The notes under the pieces are model-generated. The model was not told the origin of the DNA. It saw only the letters and a program-made list of their open reading frames with translations, and searched no databases. Positions 55,287-63,718 of a stretch of 64,000 bases of DNA are shown here, piece by piece. The DNA is taken from contig NZ_MBEJ01000055.1 in assembly GCF_001953975.1 (NCBI RefSeq), positions 19,034 to 83,033 of the forward strand, read 5' to 3'. Numbering within the stretch: position 1 is the stretch's first letter; every line of letters starts with the position of its first letter. A program made the translations under genes and the position numbers. This DNA comes from Mycobacterium sp. NS-7484. Lineage in GTDB: Bacteria > Actinomycetota > Actinomycetes > Mycobacteriales > Mycobacteriaceae.

Positions 55287-57425
55287 CTACATGTCCATCA
55301 GGTGGTATCGCTCTTTCAGCGGGCGGAGCGCCTCTAGCGTCGTCTCATAATTCTCCGATAACTTCCCGAATTCATTGGCCCGCTCCAGTTCTCGGATGAG
55401 CAGCGAGCGCTCGACGGTGAAGTTAATCGGCGCGCCGGCGGCAGGAACCGCCAAGTAGTCGAGGATTTCCGCGCGTTCCTTTCCGGGGGCACGTCGTAGC
55501 AGCCGGCCCCGCCGCTGGATGAACTGCCGTGGGTTGCTGCTGCTCGCAAGGAGATAGCCCACTCGGGCGTCCGGAATGTCGACACCCTCGTCGAGACAGC
55601 GCATTGCGACCAGCGAGCGCAGGTCGTTGCCACTGCCGAATCGTCGCAGGAGAACTTTTCGCTCAGCCCGCGGTGTCTCCGATACATAGGTGTGTCCGGA
55701 CAGGTGGAGTTCATTGCCGACGAGGTGCATGACTTCATCGACCTGTTTTGGTCCCGGTGGGTCGCCTGGCTCGGATGGTCGTCGTCCTTCGGCGCAATAT
55801 ATTAGTTGGAACCATTGATGACGTCGCGCTTGCAGATCTGCGCGTAGAGCAGCGATTTTGCCTTCGGCGTGCCCGAGTACTCCAGCTCGCTGGCGGAGCA
55901 AGTACCCCAACGGCGAATCAGGATCAGAGTTTTTAAGGTCGTCTCCTGAAGCGATGCGTTGCGCGATTTGCGCTGAGAGATCGACGTAAAGGCTAGTCTC
56001 AACGTCATTCAGTTCGACAAGCCTGGGCATATAGACATACCGAGTGAGTGCCCCCATCGCAATCGCTTCGCCGAGTCCTAGTTCGAAGCAGACTTGGCCG
56101 AAGTATTCGGTGAGTGAGTCTGTGCCCTCATCGTCGAACCAGCGCTCGGGCGTTGCGGAGAGCCCGAGCCTGTAGGTTGCGTTTTGAGGCAGGCACGAGC
56201 GAAAGGCTTTCGAGCCCAGGTTATGTGCTTCGTCAGCGATGATGAGCAGTGGTTGTGCGACGCGCGACAAGATCGATTGGAACCGCTGCCCCGAGAACGA
56301 AGCATAGGTGGCGATCATCGCCACGACCGGGCGCTGGCCCATCCGTGCTGCTGCGAGCTGATCTTCAATGATCGGGAGCCACTTCTCGCTGGACTCATAA
56401 ACGGCCACAGGTCGTACACCAAAGTCGTCCACCTCGGAAATCCACTGATCAACCAAGTGCGTCAACGGGGCCAAGATCAGGACGATTAGCGGCTCTTCAC
56501 GCTCGCGGTGCAGATCACCAAGCTTCGTAGCAGCGACCATCGCGGTCTTTGTCTTCCCGGTGCCGGTGGCCATCTTTAGGATGCCGCGTCCCTGCTGTCC
56601 AAGCCAAGCCATAACAGCGTCCCGCTGATACGGCCGGACTTCGAGCGCTTCTGGGATGCCTAGGCGGCTCGCGTTGCCAAGCTCCACCGGCGCGGATGCG
56701 AACGCTATGTCGATGCCAGGCACAGGGCGGTCCGGCCGCTCGTTTCCTAACTTGATGAGTCGCTCACGTGCGATGTCAGGGAATCGTTCCACACTGAGAT
56801 ACGGTGTCTCGTTCGACCAAAGAGATTGGAAGTCGGCTTCGAGGCGAAGGGCTCGGGCACCATCTCCGGCAACCCAGCCGCGGTAGACCTCAACCGACTC
56901 AAAATTGGCCAATAGTCCGCCATACGATTCGTTGCTACTGCCGGTGAACCCAATCAAGTCCCCAAGATCGTCACGGAAAATCCCGATCTTCTCGTGATAG
57001 ATGCCGACCCGACCTTCTCGTTCGACAAATGCAAGCTTTATATCAAGTCGACCGTCAGCGATGAGTCGTCCGATTAATCCGAGGCTGTCCAGAACAGCGT
57101 CCGGCTGGTCGTCGTCCTCTAACTCCCGGAGTGTTGCTCGCTCGAGCACTGCGCGTGTGCCATAGCCGCGTTCGATATCGACGATGTCGTCCTCGTTGAG
57201 CTGAGGTGACGCGATGAGGCGCATCGATCCGCCGCGCTCGGCGAATCTGTCGATACCGCGTGAATAGAGCGCCAGGCTAGTTGAGCTGAAGTAACCAACT
57301 GCTCGGCTGTAGCTGGACGCCACGGTGAATGCGGGGACAAAGAAGTTCCCGACAACATCTTCCTTGTCGCTGCGATACCTGTCGTTGACAGTGAGGGATC
57401 GGAGACCGCGCGGTACTTCGGTCAT
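55287..57425 (-). CDS. PLD-domain DEAD/DEAH helicase, candidate PT-system restriction enzyme
   Basis: 712 residues. The N-terminal ~200 residues form a phospholipase-D-like nuclease with an HxK motif in IYHEKIGIF and the following GFTGSSNES. The SF2 helicase follows: KMATGTGKTKTA (Walker A) near 285, IADEAHN (motif II), GLSATPERW (motif III), and motif VI in FIQRRGRLLRR. This layout resembles the helicase-nuclease proteins named DNA phosphorothioation system restriction enzyme. Its start overlaps by four bases the end of the upstream gene, and it is second in the minus-strand operon. It probably cuts non-phosphorothioated DNA with help from the SMC-like ATPase. Confidence 0.87.
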   Translation of the reverse strand: MTEVPRGLRSLTVNDRYRSDKEDVVGNFFVPAFTVASSYSRAVGYFSSTSLALYSRGIDRFAERGGSMRLIASPQLNEDDIVDIERGYGTRAVLERATLRELEDDDQPDAVLDSLGLIGRLIADGRLDIKLAFVEREGRVGIYHEKIGIFRDDLGDLIGFTGSSNESYGGLLANFESVEVYRGWVAGDGARALRLEADFQSLWSNETPYLSVERFPDIARERLIKLGNERPDRPVPGIDIAFASAPVELGNASRLGIPEALEVRPYQRDAVMAWLGQQGRGILKMATGTGKTKTAMVAATKLGDLHREREEPLIVLILAPLTHLVDQWISEVDDFGVRPVAVYESSEKWLPIIEDQLAAARMGQRPVVAMIATYASFSGQRFQSILSRVAQPLLIIADEAHNLGSKAFRSCLPQNATYRLGLSATPERWFDDEGTDSLTEYFGQVCFELGLGEAIAMGALTRYVYMPRLVELNDVETSLYVDLSAQIAQRIASGDDLKNSDPDSPLGYLLRQRAGVLGHAEGKIAALRADLQARRHQWFQLIYCAEGRRPSEPGDPPGPKQVDEVMHLVGNELHLSGHTYVSETPRAERKVLLRRFGSGNDLRSLVAMRCLDEGVDIPDARVGYLLASSSNPRQFIQRRGRLLRRAPGKERAEILDYLAVPAAGAPINFTVERSLLIRELERANEFGKLSENYETTLEALRPLKERYHLMDM

Positions 57426-59629
57426 AGAAGGTCCAGAATCTGGTCCACGTCAGCGTTGTGAGCACCTTTAGCTGGAACATGCCCAGTCTCAAGGAATTCG
57501 CGTGCTGCGACGAGCAAGTCTGCGACATCGTCATCACCGCGCACGCGGTACTCACCAATGATGCTGGAGACGGGGGCATCCTGGGGTAATTCGATAGCTG
57601 CTGCCAAGGCGGCACGGGCTTTCTTGGGATCGGATGTCGGCTTCGCGCCGACGAGTGTGAGGGCGTCAACAAGGGGATCATCAACTAAGTCAGGCGCCTG
57701 TTCAAAGCTAAAGGTCTGATCGTCGTGAATGACAAGGAACGCTTCAGTACCAGCGGCGACGTCAAGATCCATAAGGAATCGACGGATCGTTCCGAAGGAC
57801 GGCTGAATTCCTGTCCAGGCAACCGACTGAGGACCGAGCGGCGAGTCGAGTTGCTGGACCTGCCCTTCGCTGAGGTTGAGGATGGTTGAAATGGCTATCG
57901 GTGCGACGGAACCGCTGCCTCGTAGATGGTCGGTCGTGATGCGTACACGGTATGCCCAACCGTCAGACCGTCGGAAGAGTCGGCGCGTGCGTCGTGGTGA
58001 TTTGCGGGCAGTCCGTTCACCGCCCAACTGAACAACTCCATTCTTAGTCATAAACGGTGCGGCTGCGGCGTATGCGATGACACTGCTGGCGCTGACGCTA
58101 TAGCGGCTAGTGATGTACTCGATGATGTCGTCTAAGCGTGCACGTCCGCCGGCTTGGGCAACGAGCTCGCGGATCATTGTCCGGATCCCGGTGTACGCCT
58201 CCAGTCCCCATTCTTTTAGAGCCCAGCGATCGCGATCGACTCTTTCGAAGCGGTCATCGCTACCCAGCGCGTTGCCCAGAGAGCGTGCGCTGCGGTCGAA
58301 TACGAAGCGGTCAACGATTTCCTCGGGGCTGAGCGGCGAGCCCTCAAGAAATAGGACGGCTGCTGCGTAGTCCCCAACGGTCGATGTCCGCGTAAGCACA
58401 TACTCGCCGCTAATCACATACCCGCAATGACTCAACCACGCTGCCGTGACGTCAGGCCGTCGATGCGCGTGACTCGACCCGACGAGGTCCAGTTCGTCTA
58501 GCCGAATGACGCCGTACTGGTTCGCACGCTCGGCAACTTGTGTCTGCGTTAGTTCGAGCGCTGCGCTCATCGTCGGGACAACACACCACCCGTCTTCGAT
58601 CTCGTAGGCATCGTCCAGACGGTCTAGAACCCGCCAGGCTGGTTGACCCACGGCCCCGACTTCTTTGCCAAGTGCGGGCATCCTTTCGACGAGGTCGTCT
58701 AGCGGGCGAATTGTCCCTATCAAGCTGCGCGCACTCTCGGCCGCCATCGCTAGCGGTCCCTCTTCCGAAATCAGCGTCAGCATCGTCCCGCGTGCTTTGC
58801 CTTCGATCTGGCGGATTCGCTCGCGGGTAACGCCGTACGCCTGCCCGAGCTGGTCAAGTGTCGGAGGATCGTCGGAGAAAAGGCGAGCTCCGAGCACTTC
58901 GATTGCGCGGGTGTCGAGAGCGCTGAGGGCGTCGCTGAACAAGGCGGCGATGTCGCGCTCGGTTTCTTGCTCGCTGAAGATGTCACCTGCACGTAGTTGT
59001 TCTATGCGTTGGCGTGCCTTGACGATTTCATCGGGCATGCCCAGCGTTGCTGGGCCACCGAGCAACGGTTGATCGAGTGTTCCGATGGTGGAGTACCAGG
59101 TGGCAACACTGGATAGGTCTTGCACTAAGGATGAGACCCATCCGGGTCGCTGTGTGGAGGCATAGGCGCCAGATTCCAAATTGGCTGTACCTGCCGGGAC
59201 GGCGCTGACCCGAGGTGTTGCGGCGGCTGTCGATACATCTGCCAAAGCCTGAAGAACCGCATCGGCAGTGCCGACTCCCATCTGACTCCAGCCGAGCATG
59301 TCCTGGAGTGTGGTGGCCTGGAGACGACCCGGTTTTGACCGGCCGTACTTCCCGAATATGGTGCGTGCACGCACAGGCACATCCAGCGCGATGATGTCGA
59401 CGTCGGGTGGCAGACCGGGGAAAATCTCGCCTATCGTCCACCTTGTCAAACGCTCTATTGCCAGCGCCGAAATAGTAGCGAGTCGCGACCGGCGGGTGTC
59501 AGGGTCCGTGTCCTGAATCGTGTGATTCCACCAGTCGACTGCACCGATGCCGGACGCGCCAGCGAGCCACGGGAAGGCGTCGGACCATGTGCGCGGTCGG
59601 ACGTCCTCCCCCGTCACGTCGATAGTCAT
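57422..59629 (-). CDS. alphaCTD-like / sigma-R4-like / winged-helix protein, paralogue of the giant gene's C-terminus
   Basis: 735 residues from the ATG at 59629; an ATG at 59662 without a ribosome-binding site would add 11. Residues ~78-130 (DVPVRARTIFGKYGRSKPGR, then LGWSQMGVGTADAVLQAL) resemble the helix-hairpin-helix of the RNA polymerase alpha C-terminal domain. Residues ~235-290 (LSALDTRAIEVLGARLF, then TRERIRQIEGKA) match sigma70 region 4. The part from ~300 to the end contains a winged-helix-like (HARE-HTH-like) segment (GSPLSPEEIVDRFVFD, DDRFERVDRDRWALKEWG) and a further DNA-binding-like region. About the last 490 residues parallel the end of the 2446-residue protein. It heads the restriction operon, perhaps as DNA-target or transcription sensor. 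Confidence 0.8.
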   Translation of the reverse strand: MTIDVTGEDVRPRTWSDAFPWLAGASGIGAVDWWNHTIQDTDPDTRRSRLATISALAIERLTRWTIGEIFPGLPPDVDIIALDVPVRARTIFGKYGRSKPGRLQATTLQDMLGWSQMGVGTADAVLQALADVSTAAATPRVSAVPAGTANLESGAYASTQRPGWVSSLVQDLSSVATWYSTIGTLDQPLLGGPATLGMPDEIVKARQRIEQLRAGDIFSEQETERDIAALFSDALSALDTRAIEVLGARLFSDDPPTLDQLGQAYGVTRERIRQIEGKARGTMLTLISEEGPLAMAAESARSLIGTIRPLDDLVERMPALGKEVGAVGQPAWRVLDRLDDAYEIEDGWCVVPTMSAALELTQTQVAERANQYGVIRLDELDLVGSSHAHRRPDVTAAWLSHCGYVISGEYVLTRTSTVGDYAAAVLFLEGSPLSPEEIVDRFVFDRSARSLGNALGSDDRFERVDRDRWALKEWGLEAYTGIRTMIRELVAQAGGRARLDDIIEYITSRYSVSASSVIAYAAAAPFMTKNGVVQLGGERTARKSPRRTRRLFRRSDGWAYRVRITTDHLRGSGSVAPIAISTILNLSEGQVQQLDSPLGPQSVAWTGIQPSFGTIRRFLMDLDVAAGTEAFLVIHDDQTFSFEQAPDLVDDPLVDALTLVGAKPTSDPKKARAALAAAIELPQDAPVSSIIGEYRVRGDDDVADLLVAAREFLETGHVPAKGAHNADVDQILDLL

Positions 59630-59860
59630 AGCTGTCTCTTGTCCCCTCAAGGTGTTGCGCATTCTGTATAACAGCGCCGTGCGACAACGCGGGTTGCCTT
59701 GTGCAAATGGGAACGCAGTGACGTCCCGCGTGATTTTTGGATCGCCGACAGCTGATCAGTTTTCAGTTGCCGTTGACACCACGCCAGGTAACGGTCTAGG
59801 TGCTCGTTCAATATCTCGCGGTTCGGTATTCATATTGCCCGGTAAGGCGATTGATCATGG

Positions 59861-60289
59861 TCAGAATGACTCGTGGTGTTGCTGAATGCCGCTGTCTGCG
59901 TGTGTGGTTGGTGGTGCGGTGCGGATCGCCAAGAAGACCCGGCGGGGTCCCGAAGCCTTGTCGATGCGGTTCTTCGCCGGACTCGAACTTGCACCTGTTT
60001 GAGCAGGCGGCGCACCGCCCCACGACTCCTGGCTGGTGATGTGCCAACCGTGGCAGCCGGCACATGAATACGCCCGCCGCTCTTGTCGAGTGGTCGTCGA
60101 TCCATCAACCTCGGCGAATTGTCGACTAACGCGTGCCGCGTGCACCGCCTTCAGTGCCTCCTGCTTGTCGCGGAACCGCAACTTTCCCGACGAGGAGCAA
60201 CGGTCGAGGTGTCGTCTGACGTGGCTGCGCTTCTCCGACGAGACATGGTCCGTCCTGTGACGGGAAGCGGTTCTATTACGCCTGCTCAC
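59861..60289 (-). CDS. Small zinc-ribbon-like protein, function unknown
   Basis: 142 residues from the GTG at 60289, which has GAAGGGA about 10 bases before it; an ATG at 60367 lies inside the palindrome and is less likely. The middle part reads CSSSGKLRFRDKQEALKAV and RRAYSCAGCHGWHITSQ, a motif set found in many actinobacterial and phage small proteins with a CxxCxGWH knuckle. The last ~50 residues look unstructured. Divergent from the XRE gene, so the operator at 60352-60374 may control both. Confidence 0.6.
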   Translation of the reverse strand: MSRRNRTASRHRTDHVSSEKRSHVRRHLDRCSSSGKLRFRDKQEALKAVHAARVSRQFAEVDGSTTTRQERRAYSCAGCHGWHITSQESWGGAPPAQTGASSSPAKNRIDKASGPRRVFLAIRTAPPTTHADSGIQQHHESF

Positions 60290-60351
60290 GGGGTAGTATC
60301 CCTTCCGGTAGAAGCTGTGCGCTGCTGCTAGGGAGATGGTTCTGCTGATAG

Positions 60352-60374
60352 CAGAATTATGTTGCATAATTCTG
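60352..60374. promoter_or_regulatory. Perfect 23-base palindrome, candidate operator of the XRE regulator
   Basis: Arms CAGAATTATG and CATAATTCTG are exact reverse complements around TTG. It lies 31 bases before the GTG of the XRE gene and about 60 bases upstream of the divergent small gene. Its AT-rich character contrasts with the surroundings, and it has the size of an XRE-dimer site. Confidence 0.78.
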
Positions 60375-60405
60375 TGGTGTGCAAGAGGTTTGCGAAAGGT
60401 TTTCC

Positions 60406-60855
60406 GTGGCCGGTGATGCAGCTGCTGAATACTTCGGCCGGGCGCTCGCTGCGGCGAGGTCCGAGCGTGGTCTCAAGCGAATGCAGCTCAAGGAGCAATC
60501 GGGGTTGAGTTACCCCTACATATCCGAGATCGAGAACGGCGGGAAGTACCCGTCTCAGCGCGCGATCCAATCGTTGGCTGACGCCCTCGATATGACGCCT
60601 TCAGAACTGGTGGCGCGCGCCGAACAGCTTGAGGCAGTGGATTTGTCGGGGCGTCCGGCGGCCCTAGCGGACTCGTTCGTGGACGATTTGGCGAGAGGCA
60701 TATGGGGCCCGGTTCGATCGGGCGACGATAACCTGGTTCAGCGTCTGACGGAACAAGTGATGCAGGCGATTGAAGTCCCGTTGCGAGACCTGGTTGCGCG
60801 GGAGGTCCAAATGACCATCCGCGAAGAACTGTTGCGCCAACGGGACGGAAAATGA
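60406..60855 (+). CDS. XRE-family regulator
   Basis: 149 residues from the GTG at 60406, preceded by GAAAGG six bases upstream; a GTG at 60379 is an alternative that would follow directly on the palindrome. The helix-turn-helix is at about residues 11-65 (ARSERGLKRMQLKEQSGLSY, then YISEIENGGKYPSQRAIQSL, ADALDMTPSEL). The C-terminal ~85 residues are helical and probably dimerise or sense a signal. Its stop overlaps the helicase start (ATGA). Likely represses the three-gene unit by binding the palindrome. Confidence 0.88.
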   Translation: MAGDAAAEYFGRALAAARSERGLKRMQLKEQSGLSYPYISEIENGGKYPSQRAIQSLADALDMTPSELVARAEQLEAVDLSGRPAALADSFVDDLARGIWGPVRSGDDNLVQRLTEQVMQAIEVPLRDLVAREVQMTIREELLRQRDGK

Positions 60856-62888
60856 GATTCGACGTAGAGGGCTTTGAGCTCTATCCGTGGCAGGAGGACG
60901 CCGTCGATGCATGGGTTCATGGTCACTCTTCAAAGCCGTTTACCGGCACACTGGAGGTTGTTACCGGCGGAGGCAAGACCCTCATTGCGCTCACGTGTGC
61001 CGCTCGCGCTGCAGCGCAACGCGACGACCTTCACCTCGCTGTTGTGGTCCCGACAGAAGCGCTTGCACGGCAATGGCGGAAGAACCTAATCCAGCACACG
61101 ACTCTTGAACCGGATGAGATCGGACTACTCGGCGCTGGTGGAAAAGCAACGTTTGCTGACAAGCGAGCGATTGTTGCTGTGCTGAACACCGCTTCGGCCA
61201 GGCTCCCGTCGCTGGCGAATGACAGTCAGCCTTTGATGCTGATAGTTGACGAGTGTCATCGCGCCGGCGCGCCGAAGTACCGCGATGTCCTGCACACCCG
61301 TGCAGAATTCCGGCTTGGCCTGTCGGCTACGCCCGACCGTGAAGAACTCGACGAGACTGGTGAACCGCTCGCCTACGACGAGCAAGCGGTCGGCCAATCT
61401 CTTGGAGGCGTCGTCTACCGCTTCTCATTGAAGGATGCGCGTCACGCAGGGTGGCTTCCAGAATTCACGCTCCATCATCACGGAATCGCACTTTCGCCCG
61501 ACGAGCGACGTGACTATGACTCCGTGAGCCGCCAGGTGGACGATGCGGCCGACGTGCTCCGGTCGCACGGCGTCGAGCCGGTGCGCGCGAGATCTGTTGC
61601 AAGTCGGAAAGATGAGGCTGGCGAAGCCGCCCGGTTGTGGGTGCAGCTGACATCGCGCAGAAAGGACTTATTGTACCGAGCTCGGGAGCGACAACGTGTA
61701 TCGGCATTGCTGGCGGAAGAGTTGTTCGCAAGCGGCGCACGGCCGCGGGTGATTCTCTTTCACGAACGCGTACGCGAGGCGGAGGCATTATTCGAAGAGC
61801 TAACGGCCGTCCTGCCGGAAGTGCGTATTGAGCTTGAACATTCAAAGCTTCCGGATCGTCGCCGTGAGACGGCTTTGGCTGCGTTCGCGACCGGTGAGGC
61901 TCCGGTCCTTGTGTCGGTTAAGTCGCTCATCGAGGGTATTGACGTTCCGCAAGCCGACACAGGCATATCTGTGGCTTCGACATCGGCAGTTCGACAGCGA
62001 GTTCAAGCGCTCGGGCGCGTCCTTCGTCGCGCAATGACCAGCGAAGGACAATCGAAGGTGTCGGCAATGCATCTGCTGTACGTAGATGACACCGTCGACG
62101 ACTTGATCTATGCAAAGGCAGATTGGACAGACCTGACCGGTGTCGAGGCCAACCGATACTGGCGTTGGGGGTTTGAAGCCTTGAGGCCCGACCCAGTATC
62201 TAGCCCTCCGCGGACTCCGCGGCCCACCGAGGAACAAGCGTGGGCGCTTCTTGATCGTCAGGTTCCGGACGAACCGGTTCCTTGGCCGGGAATGCCATCC
62301 GGACAGGAATACAGCGTCAAGACAAATGGATCGGTACACAACGCGTTCGGCGTCCAGATCGCGAACCCGCAGAATGTCGCCGAGTTGGTATCACGTGTGC
62401 GCGGCCGCGAGGGTGGGCGCTTTCGGGTTACGCCCGAGTTTCGCCTGGTCCTTGTGTGGCAACCTGCTATGGCCGAGCCTACGTTCCAGCTCGTCGGGCA
62501 GCTCGCTGAGCCATTTACAGTGGTGCCTGAACTGGACCCCAGCGATGCGGTCGCTCTGGGCGAGGAGTTGGCAGTCGGGGATACCTACATCGGGCCCGCC
62601 GACAAGAAGGGTGGCACGTTCAAGGTGAGTAAACGTGCCGGCGGTCTGCTGGAACGCCGTGTTCGGGGCGGATCTGAGATCGCTCAGCTTGGCGGAACAG
62701 GTCGGCCGCGGCAGGAAGCGAATGCGCGGGCAATGATCGCTTCCTGGGAGAGCTTGGGTCGACCGTTTTCACGGTTTTTCGTGAACTCCCTCGGGCATGC
62801 CTGGTATGAGGGTTCTACAGGCCGTCGGTTTCTAGGTTCGGTCGAAGGGGGCTTTGCGTGGCCCAGCTGCATATCGGAGGATAAGTGA
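60852..62888 (+). CDS. DEAD/DEAH-box (XPB-like) helicase of the regulated defence unit
   Basis: 678 residues. LYPWQEDAVDAW opens the core; Walker A VVTGGGKTLIAL near 38, motif II LIVDECHRAG near 133, GLSATPDRE near 157, and motif VI QRVQALGRVLRR near 395. The last ~220 residues are an accessory region with no catalytic motif I recognise. It lies between an XRE gene and a repeated-domain protein, both overlapping it by four bases. A DNA translocase in a defence unit is likely; a nuclease partner is not seen unless the next protein is one. Confidence 0.87.
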   Translation: MRFDVEGFELYPWQEDAVDAWVHGHSSKPFTGTLEVVTGGGKTLIALTCAARAAAQRDDLHLAVVVPTEALARQWRKNLIQHTTLEPDEIGLLGAGGKATFADKRAIVAVLNTASARLPSLANDSQPLMLIVDECHRAGAPKYRDVLHTRAEFRLGLSATPDREELDETGEPLAYDEQAVGQSLGGVVYRFSLKDARHAGWLPEFTLHHHGIALSPDERRDYDSVSRQVDDAADVLRSHGVEPVRARSVASRKDEAGEAARLWVQLTSRRKDLLYRARERQRVSALLAEELFASGARPRVILFHERVREAEALFEELTAVLPEVRIELEHSKLPDRRRETALAAFATGEAPVLVSVKSLIEGIDVPQADTGISVASTSAVRQRVQALGRVLRRAMTSEGQSKVSAMHLLYVDDTVDDLIYAKADWTDLTGVEANRYWRWGFEALRPDPVSSPPRTPRPTEEQAWALLDRQVPDEPVPWPGMPSGQEYSVKTNGSVHNAFGVQIANPQNVAELVSRVRGREGGRFRVTPEFRLVLVWQPAMAEPTFQLVGQLAEPFTVVPELDPSDAVALGEELAVGDTYIGPADKKGGTFKVSKRAGGLLERRVRGGSEIAQLGGTGRPRQEANARAMIASWESLGRPFSRFFVNSLGHAWYEGSTGRRFLGSVEGGFAWPSCISEDK

Positions 62889-63547
62889 AAGCCAAGCTTT
62901 ACATGGGGCACGTTCCATCCAATGTCCCGAAGGATGCCAAGTACACAGTGACTGCTGGCGGAGAGGTGCGGCTCGTTTACCGAGTCAACAGTCGAGAAAA
63001 GGAACTTCTCACTACGGCAAAGCATCCTAAGCTCGTTGAATTGGTCAACGTGGTGAAGCAAGAACTGAACGGTGTGCCCGGCGGCGTTTTCTACATCAAC
63101 GAATTCGGGGATGTTCTCGTGCCGGGTGTGGATGGTGCCTGCTATTGGGCCGGCCACTACGACTCGACTCTGAAATTTGCCTTTGAAGATGGTCAGCTCA
63201 GCCCGGAGGCGCCGCCAAGCTTGCGGCCTGGCGATGATTGGCCAGGACCCCACCCCGGAGTGCGCTATACCCTGAAAGCCGGTGGCAACGACATCCGCTA
63301 TCAAATCAGGAGCGGCAGGCGACTCACCGAGGTCTACTTGTCAGACGAGGTTGGTGTGCGCGCGGCTGCGGCCACCGCCGCCCGCATAAAGGCGGTTAAG
63401 GGATCTGACGGTGGCCGGTTCTATATCAACGAGCGCTGCGAGTTATTCGCGCCAGTAGCATGGAACGACTTTGCGCACTTTGTCTATCTCGGGCACCTTG
63501 AGGACAGTGCGTGGTTCGATCCGCCTGAAGGATATGAACGGCCATAG
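62885..63547 (+). CDS. Internally duplicated hypothetical protein following the helicase
   Basis: 220 residues from a GTG that overlaps the helicase stop (GTGA). It contains two copies of one ~90-residue module: first KYTVTAGGEVRLVYRVNSRE ... GGVFYINEFGDVLVPG ... YWAGHYD, then RYTLKAGGNDIRYQIRSGR ... GGRFYINERCELFAPV ... FVYLGHLE. No catalytic motif is visible. It should fold as a tandem beta-rich protein and may be the substrate or partner subunit of the helicase. Confidence 0.75.
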   Translation: MKAKLYMGHVPSNVPKDAKYTVTAGGEVRLVYRVNSREKELLTTAKHPKLVELVNVVKQELNGVPGGVFYINEFGDVLVPGVDGACYWAGHYDSTLKFAFEDGQLSPEAPPSLRPGDDWPGPHPGVRYTLKAGGNDIRYQIRSGRRLTEVYLSDEVGVRAAAATAARIKAVKGSDGGRFYINERCELFAPVAWNDFAHFVYLGHLEDSAWFDPPEGYERP

Positions 63548-63718
63548 GGTTCCAGGCTGATCAACTGGAGCGGCTTCGACAAGCTAACGGAAAGCCGCTC
63601 AGTCCTTAAGCGGCTCTTCATGATTGACGGTGTAGTTGGGGTCTGTGAGGGGGACCCGTTTGGTGGTCCAGTCGCTATGCGGCTTGGGGTTGGTGGGTCG
63701 TGGTCCACTGTAGTGAGG

